In this document: piece after piece, positions 1-7,119 of the stretch
Layout: every line of letters begins with the position of its first letter
How positions within the stretch are numbered: position 1 is the stretch's first letter
Assembly (NCBI GenBank): GCA_003558575.1
Contig: PWPY01000026.1
Span: 1 to 8,913 of the forward strand
Direction of reading: 5' to 3'
Origin: Desulfonatronovibrio sp.
Lineage (GTDB): Bacteria; Desulfobacterota; Desulfovibrionia; Desulfovibrionales; Desulfonatronovibrionaceae
Length of the DNA: 8,913 bases
Program-made: the position numbers and the translations under genes
The notes under the pieces: model-generated
Seen by the model: only the letters and a program-made list of their open reading frames with translations
Database searches by the model: none
What the model was told of the DNA's origin: nothing

Positions 1-2550
1 GGTGATATCTCTGGTTAGTTCTGTCATCTCATAGTTATAGTCAAGGTCAAGGCCTTGAACAAGAAGTGAAGATGCTTCTCCAGCGCGGCTGGAAATGGTT
101 TGTCTTCCCCTGTGATATTCTCCGTAAATAAGGTTGGAGGCCCTTTGCACGTCCTCAGGATTGAGGGCCTGAGCTTTCAGGTCTTCAACCACCTTTTCAA
201 ATCCCTGTATTGCTTCATCAACTTTATCTTCATAAGTGCCTATGTAAAGTGCAAGAAATCCAGTTTTGGGAGTCTGCCACAAAAGAGATTTTACAGAATA
301 GGCCAGCCCCTGACGGTCCCTGAGTTCTCTAAAGAGAATACCTCCCTGTCCTGCCAGAATTTTATTCATGACTTTGAGTCCTGGTGTGTCCTGGTCCAGT
401 TTTCCGGGTATGGGGAAGATCATGAGAATGTGGGCCTGACTCCTGTCCTTTAAAATCACATCTTTAGTTTTTTCCTGAGACCACGCAAATCCAGCCTCAT
501 GAGCGACCTCTGCAGGTTCTTGTTCAGTAAGGGAGTCAACAAGCTGGTCCAAAGATTTCCTGTCAATTTGGCCACAAACGGATATGACAAATGGCATTGA
601 TCTTTGCTTTTCCCAGAATGACTTTACTGCATCAGGCTCAACCTGGCGCAGGAAATCTTCCTCACCGAGTTGAAGGTAGCCATAACTGCCTGAAGAAAAC
701 AGGAAGGGAAAGAGATGCCGAAATGCGTACCCCAGTGGGCGGTCCTCCTGTTGTCTGATTTCAGAGATTTGCTCGGAAACTGCCCGCTGAAGTTCATTGG
801 AGGTAAAGTTAGGTTTATTTATTATTTCGGCAACGAGTTCCATGATATCCTGGCTGTATTTTACTGGAAAACGTGAGGTTAGATTGAAACTTTCACGTCC
901 TGCAGAGGCATTTATGGAAGAAGCCCTGTCCCTGAGAAATTCCTGCATCTGTTCAAAACTTCTGTGTTTAGTTTCTCTAGTCAGGGTTTTGGCTGAGAGT
1001 TCAGCAAGCCCCTGTTCGTCTGGAATGGTGATAGAATTACCCCCCGGCCAGGTAATATTGATAGATGTGTGAGGTAGATGATCATCTGGAATTAGAACCA
1101 GAGTTCTGCCATGTCCAAGGTCGATGATTTCGGTCTGAGCATCTGTCAGTCGTTTTTGTTCTTCCTCATGTTGTTCTGACAAAGAATACTTTTCCAAGGC
1201 GTTAACGAGCATGTTCCTGGAAAGGTTCATTTCACCAGGGGCCACTGATGTAACTGCCATATTCGCCGGAATAAGATGGTTTTCAATGATATCCTGCAGA
1301 TCATGTGTGGTAACTCTGCGCAGGCTGTGCAGATATTTTTCCTCTGCTCTGGGGTCCTTTTCAAAAAGCTGATAAAAACCCAGCTTAGATGCCTTCCCAC
1401 CAAGGGTTTCCCTGGATCTTAAAAGATTTTCCTCAATATTTGTAACTGCTCTATTGATCTGGTCTGAAGAAAAGTCCTCAGCATTCAGATTGTGGATTTC
1501 TTTTAGAAACAATCCCCAGAATGTTTCAATTTCATCAGGGTCAAGCTGGACATAAAAGTAAAGCATTCCGGTTCGTTCTAAGGAAAGTACCTGAGCTGAT
1601 ATCTGATCCACCATATCTAAATCGTATTTGAATTTTTTATATAAGAGTGAGGTTCTGTCTCCCCCGAGAAGGTAAGCCAGAATATCAAAAGCCGGGGTCA
1701 GTGGTGAATTGAGCTCAGGAGCTGGAACAGCCATGGCCATATAGGTTTTTCTCCATGGACCTTCCTCTACGTTGATCCTTTGGCTCAAGTCTTTTTGTTT
1801 TAGGCTGATATTCAAAGGATTGGGCAGGTAACTGGCATCATTATTTTCGAGACTTCCAAAAAGTCTAACGGTTTCCTGGAGAAATTCGTTCTGGTCAAGA
1901 TTGCCGCTGACTGACAAGACCATGGATTTGGGTTGGTAAAGCCGATTAATATAATTTTTCAGGTCTTCACGATTAAAGCTTTTGACAGTATTTTCAAATC
2001 CCAGGATTGGATGTTCATACGGTGTGTCTGCAAAGATCATGTACTGCATGGATCTGAACACTCTACTTCCGGGATTATCAAGAGATCTCTGGATTTCTGC
2101 CAGGACAACATTCTTTTCCTGGTTAAGTTCCTGGGGCTCAAAGGTTGAGCCAAAGATCATATCTTCAAAGACGTCAAGTCCGAGCTTCCACTCCCTGGCT
2201 GGAAGCTCTATTGTATAAACTGTATAATCAAAACTGGTGGCTGCGTTTAGATATCCTCCAACCTCTTCAATATCTCTGGCTACCTGGCCTGGACCTCGTT
2301 TTTCAGTGCCTTTAAAGAACATATGTTCCAGAAAATGACTGATGCCTTCTTCTCCTGGTTTTTCCCAGGCTGATCCGGCTCTGACGTATAAACGCATGGA
2401 TACTAAGGGAAAGCGGGGGTCTTTATCGATTATTACCTGTAATCCATTGGGTAGAGTATGGTATTCTTGGGCTTGGGCCATATTAAAAGGTCCTGTGAAC
2501 GTAAAAAGGGTTAATGAAATCAAGGATAAGATCACGGATTTTGATGGCAT
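1..2550 (-). CDS. Periplasmic M16 (pitrilysin/insulinase-type) zinc metalloprotease, C-terminus cut by window edge
   Basis: This is an open frame of 850 codons from ATG at 2550 down to position 1 with no stop, so the C-terminus lies outside the window. Residues 1-27 look like a Sec signal peptide: a basic start, a hydrophobic stretch, then AQA before QEYHTL, so the mature enzyme should be periplasmic. The M16 inverted zinc motif HxxEH is HFLEH at residues 72-76, and the third zinc ligand fits E152, exactly 76 residues after H76. A second homologous half begins near residue 475. It lacks HxxEH but carries the R/Y substrate-binding motif of M16 partner halves (RELRDRQGLAY, ending at Y751). The active and inactive halves are therefore fused in one chain, as in roughly 850-950 aa family members. 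A modest AGGA site lies 10 nt upstream of the ATG. It probably degrades peptides or misfolded periplasmic proteins; the substrate cannot be inferred. Family assignment is strong and the missing part is probably short. Confidence 0.95.
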   Translation of the reverse strand, partial: MPSKSVILSLISLTLFTFTGPFNMAQAQEYHTLPNGLQVIIDKDPRFPLVSMRLYVRAGSAWEKPGEEGISHFLEHMFFKGTEKRGPGQVARDIEEVGGYLNAATSFDYTVYTIELPAREWKLGLDVFEDMIFGSTFEPQELNQEKNVVLAEIQRSLDNPGSRVFRSMQYMIFADTPYEHPILGFENTVKSFNREDLKNYINRLYQPKSMVLSVSGNLDQNEFLQETVRLFGSLENNDASYLPNPLNISLKQKDLSQRINVEEGPWRKTYMAMAVPAPELNSPLTPAFDILAYLLGGDRTSLLYKKFKYDLDMVDQISAQVLSLERTGMLYFYVQLDPDEIETFWGLFLKEIHNLNAEDFSSDQINRAVTNIEENLLRSRETLGGKASKLGFYQLFEKDPRAEEKYLHSLRRVTTHDLQDIIENHLIPANMAVTSVAPGEMNLSRNMLVNALEKYSLSEQHEEEQKRLTDAQTEIIDLGHGRTLVLIPDDHLPHTSINITWPGGNSITIPDEQGLAELSAKTLTRETKHRSFEQMQEFLRDRASSINASAGRESFNLTSRFPVKYSQDIMELVAEIINKPNFTSNELQRAVSEQISEIRQQEDRPLGYAFRHLFPFLFSSGSYGYLQLGEEDFLRQVEPDAVKSFWEKQRSMPFVISVCGQIDRKSLDQLVDSLTEQEPAEVAHEAGFAWSQEKTKDVILKDRSQAHILMIFPIPGKLDQDTPGLKVMNKILAGQGGILFRELRDRQGLAYSVKSLLWQTPKTGFLALYIGTYEDKVDEAIQGFEKVVEDLKAQALNPEDVQRASNLIYGEYHRGRQTISSRAGEASSLLVQGLDLDYNYEMTELTRDIT

Positions 2551-2591
2551 TGATATAGTTTCCTGTGTAGTTTTGCTGCTTGGCAGAGGGT

Positions 2592-2633
2592 TATCAGACT
2601 GTTGGATAATGACTTTTTCAACACTCAGTTAAA
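2592..2633. repeat. Direct repeat, 42 bp, copy 1
   Basis: This copy begins TATCAGACTGTTGG and ends with CAGTTAAA. It matches the copy at 2711-2752 at 41 of 42 positions; the one difference is C here and T there, in ACACTCAG versus ACATTCAG. Start-to-start distance is 119 bp. It lies 42 bp upstream of the M16 start codon. Each copy contains a short TGTTG/CAACA inverted pair and the promoter-like hexamers described separately. The core (GACTTTTTCAACA) resembles short intergenic repeats seen in deltaproteobacterial genomes, but I cannot verify copy number here. Confidence 0.9.
2593..2621 (-). promoter_or_regulatory. Candidate sigma-70-like promoter for the M16 protease, inside the proximal direct repeat
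   Basis: Reading the minus strand, TTGAAA (2621-2616) and TCTGAT (2598-2593) are separated by 17 bp, matching -35 and -10 consensus at 5/6 and 4/6 positions. A start about 7 bp downstream would give a leader of roughly 36 nt before the ATG at 2550. The same arrangement recurs in the distal repeat copy (2740-2735 and 2717-2712). This is inferred from sequence alone, and AT-rich DNA gives such matches by chance. Confidence 0.3.
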
Positions 2634-2668
2634 ATTTCCAGGTTGCCGCATAGTTGCAAAAATTTTAA
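2629..2668 (-). other. AT-rich inverted repeat downstream of the PilZ gene, possible weak stem-loop
   Basis: Perfect 9-bp arms TTAAAATTT (2629-2637) and AAATTTTAA (2660-2668) flank a 22-nt loop that itself contains TTGC/GCAA. On the PilZ transcript this could form a stem, but it is nearly all A/T and has no following U-run that stands out, so it is at best a weak terminator. It overlaps the end of repeat copy 1. Confidence 0.3.
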
Positions 2669-2710
2669 GATTTTGTTCTGTTTAACTGTAACTGAAATTA
2701 TCAACCTGTA

Positions 2711-2752
2711 TATCAGACTGTTGGATAATGACTTTTTCAACATTCAGTTAAA
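2711..2752. repeat. Direct repeat, 42 bp, copy 2
   Basis: This is the second copy of the 42-bp repeat, 18 bp from the stop codon of the PilZ gene. It is intact over its whole length with a single substitution relative to copy 1. The 77 bp between the copies are unrelated AT-rich sequence, so this looks like insertion or duplication of a discrete unit, not duplication of the whole gap. Confidence 0.9.
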
Positions 2753-2770
2753 CCTGGTGTCTTTGAGCAA

Positions 2771-3163
2771 TTAGTCCAGCTTAGCATTAAGGTATTTTTT
2801 AAGAAGACCTTCGTCAAAGGCCGGATTGAGGAGTTCTCCGTCAACTCTGTCCGGATTTTTGGCATGTAGCTTGATCAGGTTGTGCAGGTGGTAGAAGCTT
2901 TGTTCGTCCATTTTTATAAAATCAAAAGCAGTACCTCTGGAGGAGCTTGCAGCTATCATGCAGTCAATATCTATGGCGATTCCTGAACTCAGTTTGATAC
3001 TTATGCTGCAGGGCTCTCCAGTTTTGAATTCAGGTCGATAATCAGACAGGAGTCCCTTGAGGCTTATGTCTCTGGACATGGAGATGACTCTAATTTTGCC
3101 TTGATGAACAACTACCGGGAATTTGACTTCAACTCTCAATCTTTTGCGTTTTTCATTGGACAT
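2771..3163 (-). CDS. PilZ-domain protein, likely cyclic-di-GMP binding
   Basis: This is a 130-residue, single-domain soluble protein with no signal peptide or membrane segment. Counted from the chosen ATG, the PilZ signature is present in both parts: RxxxR at residues 6-10 (in KRKRLRVEV) and DxSxxG at 32-37 (DISLKG). These are the two loops that wrap cyclic di-GMP in this family. The rest fits the six-stranded barrel followed by a C-terminal helical region (about residues 87-105). I chose the ATG at 3163 over the in-frame TTG at 3178, because the TTG has no ribosome site whereas GAGA precedes the ATG at about 9 nt. No enzymatic or pilus partner is adjacent. It points away from the cytochrome operon, so a functional link is not implied. 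The target process (motility, adhesion, polysaccharide) is unknown. Confidence 0.9.
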   Translation of the reverse strand: MSNEKRKRLRVEVKFPVVVHQGKIRVISMSRDISLKGLLSDYRPEFKTGEPCSISIKLSSGIAIDIDCMIAASSSRGTAFDFIKMDEQSFYHLHNLIKLHAKNPDRVDGELLNPAFDEGLLKKYLNAKLD

Positions 3164-3307
3164 GATGGTTTTTCTCAAAGGTATTGATTATTTTAATTGC
3201 ATAATGACTCAAACACATATAAATTTAACGAATCCGTTATTAAAATAGTGAATACATTTCATTTCTTGTTTATTTATACATAGCATAGTTAAGAACAGAG
3301 ATCATGT

Positions 3308-3336
3308 TTGTAAAGAAATTATAGATTACGGATATT
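3308..3336 (+). promoter_or_regulatory. Candidate promoter for the cytochrome operon
   Basis: TTGTAA (3308-3313) and GATATT (3331-3336) are spaced by 17 bp, each matching consensus at 4 of 6 positions. The predicted leader would be about 50 nt. The surrounding 3179-3392 region is strongly AT-rich and contains a small TAACG/CGTTA palindrome (3226-3239) that could be an operator. No full FNR, CRP or HcpR-type palindrome is visible. Confidence 0.25.
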
Positions 3337-3392
3337 TTTAATTGTGAGCAACGGCTTTTTCAACAAGGCAAAAAAGTTTAAAGGAGCTTATT

Positions 3393-4451
3393 ATGGATCC
3401 TTCAGGATTGATTCCTGTGGCAGAGGCGATTCCGACTCAATGGGGATGGTTTTATTTTTTTCTTGTTCTCACCTTTATTCTCCACCTTCTCTTAATGAAT
3501 GTCATGCTGGGATCAGGGATAATAGCCTTAGTGAGACATTTCAGGAATGGTAATACTCCTTGCTCGGTTTGCAAAGATATTTCCCTGAAGCTTCCATATA
3601 AGATAGCTTTTACAATAAATTTCGGAGTTGCTCCCTTACTATTTCTTCAAGTTCTTTATGGGCAGTTTATTTATACAAGTTCTGTCATGATGGGTGTGTA
3701 TTGGCTCAGCGTGGTGGGTATCCTGGTAATCATGTACTACAGCGCATATATTTACGATTTCAAATATGACAAGTGGCCTAACCTCAGAGTGTACTTTCTG
3801 GTGTTCATGGTCGTTCTGGCCTTGCTTATTGCTTTTCTTTTTTCCAACAACATGACTCTTATGCTGAACCCTGAAAGATGGACAGGATATTTTGAAAACA
3901 GGTCAGGAACTATGCTTAATTTGAGCGATCCAACTCTTATACCAAGATATTTACATTTTGTAGTGGCATCAATTGCAGTGGGCGGTCTTTTTATGGCCAT
4001 AACCTGGAAATTAAAGCAGGATCCCCGGGCAAAGGAATACATTAACGAAGGCATGACCTGGTTTTCTTACGCAACCCTTGTACAGGTAGGAGTAGGGCTC
4101 TGGTTTCTCATGAGTCTGCCAGGAGATATAATGCTTCTTTTTATGGGAGGTTCAGCCCTGCATACATTGATATTTCTTCTGGGTCTTACTGGTGTTGTTC
4201 TGATTCTTGTGTTCAGTTTTAAGAAAATGGTCTGGCCAACCACGGCAGGTTTGGTTTTGACCATTGTTTTTATGGTCTTAATGCGCGATCTGGTTCGCAC
4301 GGCCTACCTTTCAGGCTATTATCACCCGTCTGAGCGGACAGTTGTTCCAGAATATGCTCCCCTGTTCATTTTTATTGCGGTTTTTGCCATTGGTCTGGGA
4401 GCGGTGTTTTATATGCTCAAACTGGCCTTTGAAGCCGGGAAGGAGGTTTAA
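3393..4451 (+). CDS. CydA-like membrane subunit (cytochrome bd superfamily), nine helices, lacking active-site glutamates
   Basis: This is a 352-residue integral membrane protein with about nine hydrophobic segments (near 18-46, 69-95, 100-123, 131-152, 183-205, 221-241, 245-275, 280-300, 322-346). Positive loops predict N-out/C-in topology, as in CydA. By eye it aligns with E. coli CydA: TM1 LTFILHLLLMNVMLG places H31 on His19, and PRYLHFVVAS places H188 on His186, a haem b558 ligand. H257 in TM7 falls near Met393, the other b558 ligand, suggesting a bis-His b haem. Val and Met occupy the positions of Glu99 and Glu107, there is no GRQPW motif, and only about four residues separate TM6 and TM7, so there is no Q-loop. 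AAGGAG six bases upstream supports the ATG. The gene ends directly against the next one, so both are surely one operon. The likely role is an electron-relay or structural partner to the 888-aa subunit. CydA kinship is fairly secure; haem content and function are inferred. Confidence 0.8.
   Translation: MDPSGLIPVAEAIPTQWGWFYFFLVLTFILHLLLMNVMLGSGIIALVRHFRNGNTPCSVCKDISLKLPYKIAFTINFGVAPLLFLQVLYGQFIYTSSVMMGVYWLSVVGILVIMYYSAYIYDFKYDKWPNLRVYFLVFMVVLALLIAFLFSNNMTLMLNPERWTGYFENRSGTMLNLSDPTLIPRYLHFVVASIAVGGLFMAITWKLKQDPRAKEYINEGMTWFSYATLVQVGVGLWFLMSLPGDIMLLFMGGSALHTLIFLLGLTGVVLILVFSFKKMVWPTTAGLVLTIVFMVLMRDLVRTAYLSGYYHPSERTVVPEYAPLFIFIAVFAIGLGAVFYMLKLAFEAGKEV
4441..4446 (+). promoter_or_regulatory. Consensus ribosome-binding site embedded in the end of the upstream gene
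   Basis: A perfect AGGAGG sits in the last codons of the 352-aa gene, five bases before the ATG at 4452. The upstream stop codon (4449-4451) abuts that ATG with no spacer. This arrangement implies translational coupling and a fixed stoichiometry of the two membrane proteins, and it fixes the start of the second gene. Confidence 0.85.
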
Positions 4452-7118
4452 ATGAATTATCCAGTTTGGGAACTATATACCTTAGGTGGCGGGTTCTGGA
4501 TTGCAATAATTGCAGTGCTGCATGTATTTGTAGCTCATTTTGCCATTGGCGGCGGACTTTTTCTGGTTTTGACCGAAAAAAAGGCTTACCGGGAAAATTC
4601 ACCTCAGATTCTTGAATATACCAAAAAGCACGCCAAATTTTTCATGCTTCTGACCTTGGTGTTTGGAGCTGTCAGCGGTGTAGGCATCTGGTTTGCCATA
4701 TCATTGATAAGCCCTGCAGCAACTTCCAGGCTCATTCACACTTTTGTGTACTTTTGGGCCATTGAATGGGTCTTTTTCATGGCTGAGATCATAGCAATCT
4801 TTGTTTATTTTTATACTTTTGGCAAGATGCAGAGGGACAAACACATTATGGTCGGGTGGATGTACTTTATTTTTGCCTGGCTGTCCCTTTTTACGATCAA
4901 CGGCATTATCGCCTTCATGCTCTCTCCAGGTGCATGGCTTGAGACAGGCAATGTCTGGCATGCCTTTTTTAATCCCACTTTCTGGCCGGCACTGTTTTTC
5001 AGAACCTTTATTGCCCTTATGCTGGCCGGGTTATATGGCTTTGTTACTGCTTCATGGATCAAGGACCAGGATTTCAGGGAAAAGATGATCAGATATTGCG
5101 CCAAATGGCTGCTCTTGCCATTCCTGTTTCTGATTCCTTCTGGACTCTGGTATCTCTCAGCTGTGCCTGAAGGCCCCAAAGCTATGATTCTGGGTCGTTC
5201 TCCAGAGATCGTTCCCTTTTTCAATGCCTTTATCTGGCTTTCAGTTGTATTGGTGCTGGCCGGTCTGATTTACTCCATCCGCATGCCTGGAAGTATTAAA
5301 AGGCCTGTAGCCTTTATACTCCTGTTTATCGGCCTTTTATATATGGGCAGCTTTGAGTGGATGCGTGAGGCTGGACGAAGACCTTATGTTATTTATGAAG
5401 TTATGTATTCCAATTCCATCCCTGTGGAAATGGAGCAGGAGATAAATGAAAAAGGCCTGCTTCAAATGGCCAAATGGGTTGAAAACCGTGAGTTGTCAGA
5501 AGAAAATATGATTCAGGCAGGAAAAGAGATATTTAACCTGCAATGCATAAGTTGTCACAGTGTTGACGGGCCTTTGAACGATATCAGGCCCATCACAGCT
5601 AAGTTTGGTCTGTACGGAATGGATGCTGTACTTAACGGCATGGGCAAACTTTATGACTATATGCCCAGATTTATGGGAACCAGGGAAGAGCGCCTGGCTC
5701 TGGCTCATTTTCTGGTGGAGGATCTCCACGGAAAGGATGTGAAGGTGGCTGAACCCATTGTGCCTGATATTCTTGATTTTGAAATACCTCCCTTTGATCC
5801 AGAAAGTGACGAATATGTTTTGCTGGCCTGGAATACTCTGGGGCTGAAATGTATTTCTGACTGCGATGACCATTGGTCTCTTCTGCCCCCTGGGAACACC
5901 CTTTACGCGCAGCTTGTGCGCAGGGATTTTTTCCCGGAAATAGTTCTTGATGATGTACTAATTACTTACCGTGTGGAGGATGGATTCGAGAATCCTGCAG
6001 ATCATGTGACATTCTGGGATAACTCTGAGTCACTCATGGGAAGGCAGTTACCAGATAATATCGGTGGCAGCGGTCTGGGGATGCAGGGAGAATTCAAACT
6101 CAATGATGATCTTATGACTTATGTGGCTGGAGGCATTCCTGTAGTTCCATATTCAGATGACGGGAGTATAAACCCTTATCCTTTCTTTTATATTGAAGCC
6201 AGGGATAAAAATACTGGAGAACTGCTGGCAGAAACCAAAGTGGTAGCTCCAGTATCTGCTGAGATGGGCTGCAATACCTGTCATGGTGGAGAATGGAGGG
6301 TTCAGGGCAAAATGGGTATATCAGCAGTAACAGCTTCTGATGTATTGAAGCTGCATGACAAGAGAAATAAAACCGATCTTATGGACAGAGCCAATGCTGG
6401 CAATCCTGTTCTTTGTCAGAGCTGCCATCCTGATCCACTGCTGAATGCCAAGGGAGATCCTGAACTTTTGAACCTCCCGGCTGCACTGCATGGTTTTCAT
6501 GTGAATTATCTTACGGATCGGGAAGGTCCTGAAACCTGTAACACCTGCCACCCCAGTGATCCGGATGGACTTACTGACTGCAAGCGCGGGGTACATGCGA
6601 CCACTGTTAAGCTTGACTGTACCAGATGTCATGGCACTCTGGAGGATCATGCCCTTACTCTGCTCAAGGGAGAATATGAACTCGGTAAGACAGAACGTGC
6701 CGGAAAATTGATGAAACATATTGAGCCAAGGCTTGTGGCCTCACTTGAAGACATAAATCCCCGAACCCCATGGCATCAGGAGCCTGACTGCCTTACCTGC
6801 CATCAGGATTTTGCAAAGCCGGAAAGTCATGATGTGCTGGCTTTTAATGTCTGGAATGAGGATGTGAGTGAATTGTACAGACTCAGGGCTGATAATATGG
6901 GGCTTATGTGTCAGTCATGTCATGGAGCCACCCATGCTGAATACCCGGCAATAAACAAGTTTGGTAAAGACAGGGATAATATTCAGCCCCTTCAGTATCA
7001 GGGTGAACCTTATGCCATAGGTGCCAATAATAATTGTGCAGTTTGTCATCTGCAGGAAATGACCTCTGAGGCACATCACCCGAATATTCTGAAAGGAACC
7101 AGAAATAAAAGAGACTGA
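4452..7118 (+). CDS. CydA-like membrane domain fused to a periplasmic eight-CxxCH multihaem cytochrome c
   Basis: The product is 888 residues. Residues 1-320 form a CydA-like core of eight membrane helices: H24 aligns with E. coli His19, E104 and E112 with Glu99 and Glu107 (AIEWVFFMAE), and GRRPY 308-312 with GRQPW. E302 is a candidate for Glu445, the b595 ligand, though it sits three residues closer to GRRPY. R184 replaces the b558 ligand His186, TM7 has no Met, and the TM6-TM7 loop is only about 17 residues, so no Q-loop exists. CydA's ninth helix is absent, which leaves the tail in the periplasm. The tail has a monohaem c-type domain (CISCH 365-369). A central region (about 430-600, with CISDCDDHW and LLPPGNT) resembles one recurring in multihaem cytochromes. 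Seven more sites follow: CNTCH 607, CQSCH 655, CNTCH 696, CTRCH 723, CLTCH 780, CQSCH 820, CAVCH 862. It probably exchanges electrons with periplasmic carriers and may reduce oxygen or another small substrate. Architecture is certain; the reaction is not. Confidence 0.85.
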   Translation: MNYPVWELYTLGGGFWIAIIAVLHVFVAHFAIGGGLFLVLTEKKAYRENSPQILEYTKKHAKFFMLLTLVFGAVSGVGIWFAISLISPAATSRLIHTFVYFWAIEWVFFMAEIIAIFVYFYTFGKMQRDKHIMVGWMYFIFAWLSLFTINGIIAFMLSPGAWLETGNVWHAFFNPTFWPALFFRTFIALMLAGLYGFVTASWIKDQDFREKMIRYCAKWLLLPFLFLIPSGLWYLSAVPEGPKAMILGRSPEIVPFFNAFIWLSVVLVLAGLIYSIRMPGSIKRPVAFILLFIGLLYMGSFEWMREAGRRPYVIYEVMYSNSIPVEMEQEINEKGLLQMAKWVENRELSEENMIQAGKEIFNLQCISCHSVDGPLNDIRPITAKFGLYGMDAVLNGMGKLYDYMPRFMGTREERLALAHFLVEDLHGKDVKVAEPIVPDILDFEIPPFDPESDEYVLLAWNTLGLKCISDCDDHWSLLPPGNTLYAQLVRRDFFPEIVLDDVLITYRVEDGFENPADHVTFWDNSESLMGRQLPDNIGGSGLGMQGEFKLNDDLMTYVAGGIPVVPYSDDGSINPYPFFYIEARDKNTGELLAETKVVAPVSAEMGCNTCHGGEWRVQGKMGISAVTASDVLKLHDKRNKTDLMDRANAGNPVLCQSCHPDPLLNAKGDPELLNLPAALHGFHVNYLTDREGPETCNTCHPSDPDGLTDCKRGVHATTVKLDCTRCHGTLEDHALTLLKGEYELGKTERAGKLMKHIEPRLVASLEDINPRTPWHQEPDCLTCHQDFAKPESHDVLAFNVWNEDVSELYRLRADNMGLMCQSCHGATHAEYPAINKFGKDRDNIQPLQYQGEPYAIGANNNCAVCHLQEMTSEAHHPNILKGTRNKRD

Positions 7119-7119
7119 T

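Noticed and set aside
100..2632. Several plus-strand reading frames of 70-117 codons
   Set aside because: They lie opposite the M16 protease, which has intact catalytic motifs and a continuous frame across the same bases; they are antisense shadows.
3164..3178. TTG at 3178 as the start of the PilZ gene
   Set aside because: No ribosome site precedes it; the ATG at 3163 has GAGA at suitable distance and still includes the full RxxxR motif.
3341..3360. ATTGTGAGCAACGG as a CRP/HcpR-type operator
   Set aside because: Only one TTGTGA half-site is present; the mirrored TCACAA half is missing.
3561..3572. CSVC (residues 57-60) in the 352-aa subunit as a haem c or metal site
   Set aside because: No His follows, and the loop is predicted to be cytoplasmic, where haem c is not attached.
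5850..5873. CISDCDDH (residues 467-474) as a ninth haem c site in the 888-aa protein
   Set aside because: The spacing is Cys-x3-Cys-x2-His, not CxxCH, and it does not match a standard variant haem motif; reported as an atypical cluster instead.
3752..6719. Minus-strand and alternate-frame open stretches inside the two cytochrome genes
   Set aside because: No recognisable domains, and all lie within confidently coding sequence in another frame.
3393..7118. A canonical cydAB cytochrome bd quinol oxidase operon
   Set aside because: Both genes are CydA-like, no CydB is present, the Q-loop is absent and ligand residues are changed.
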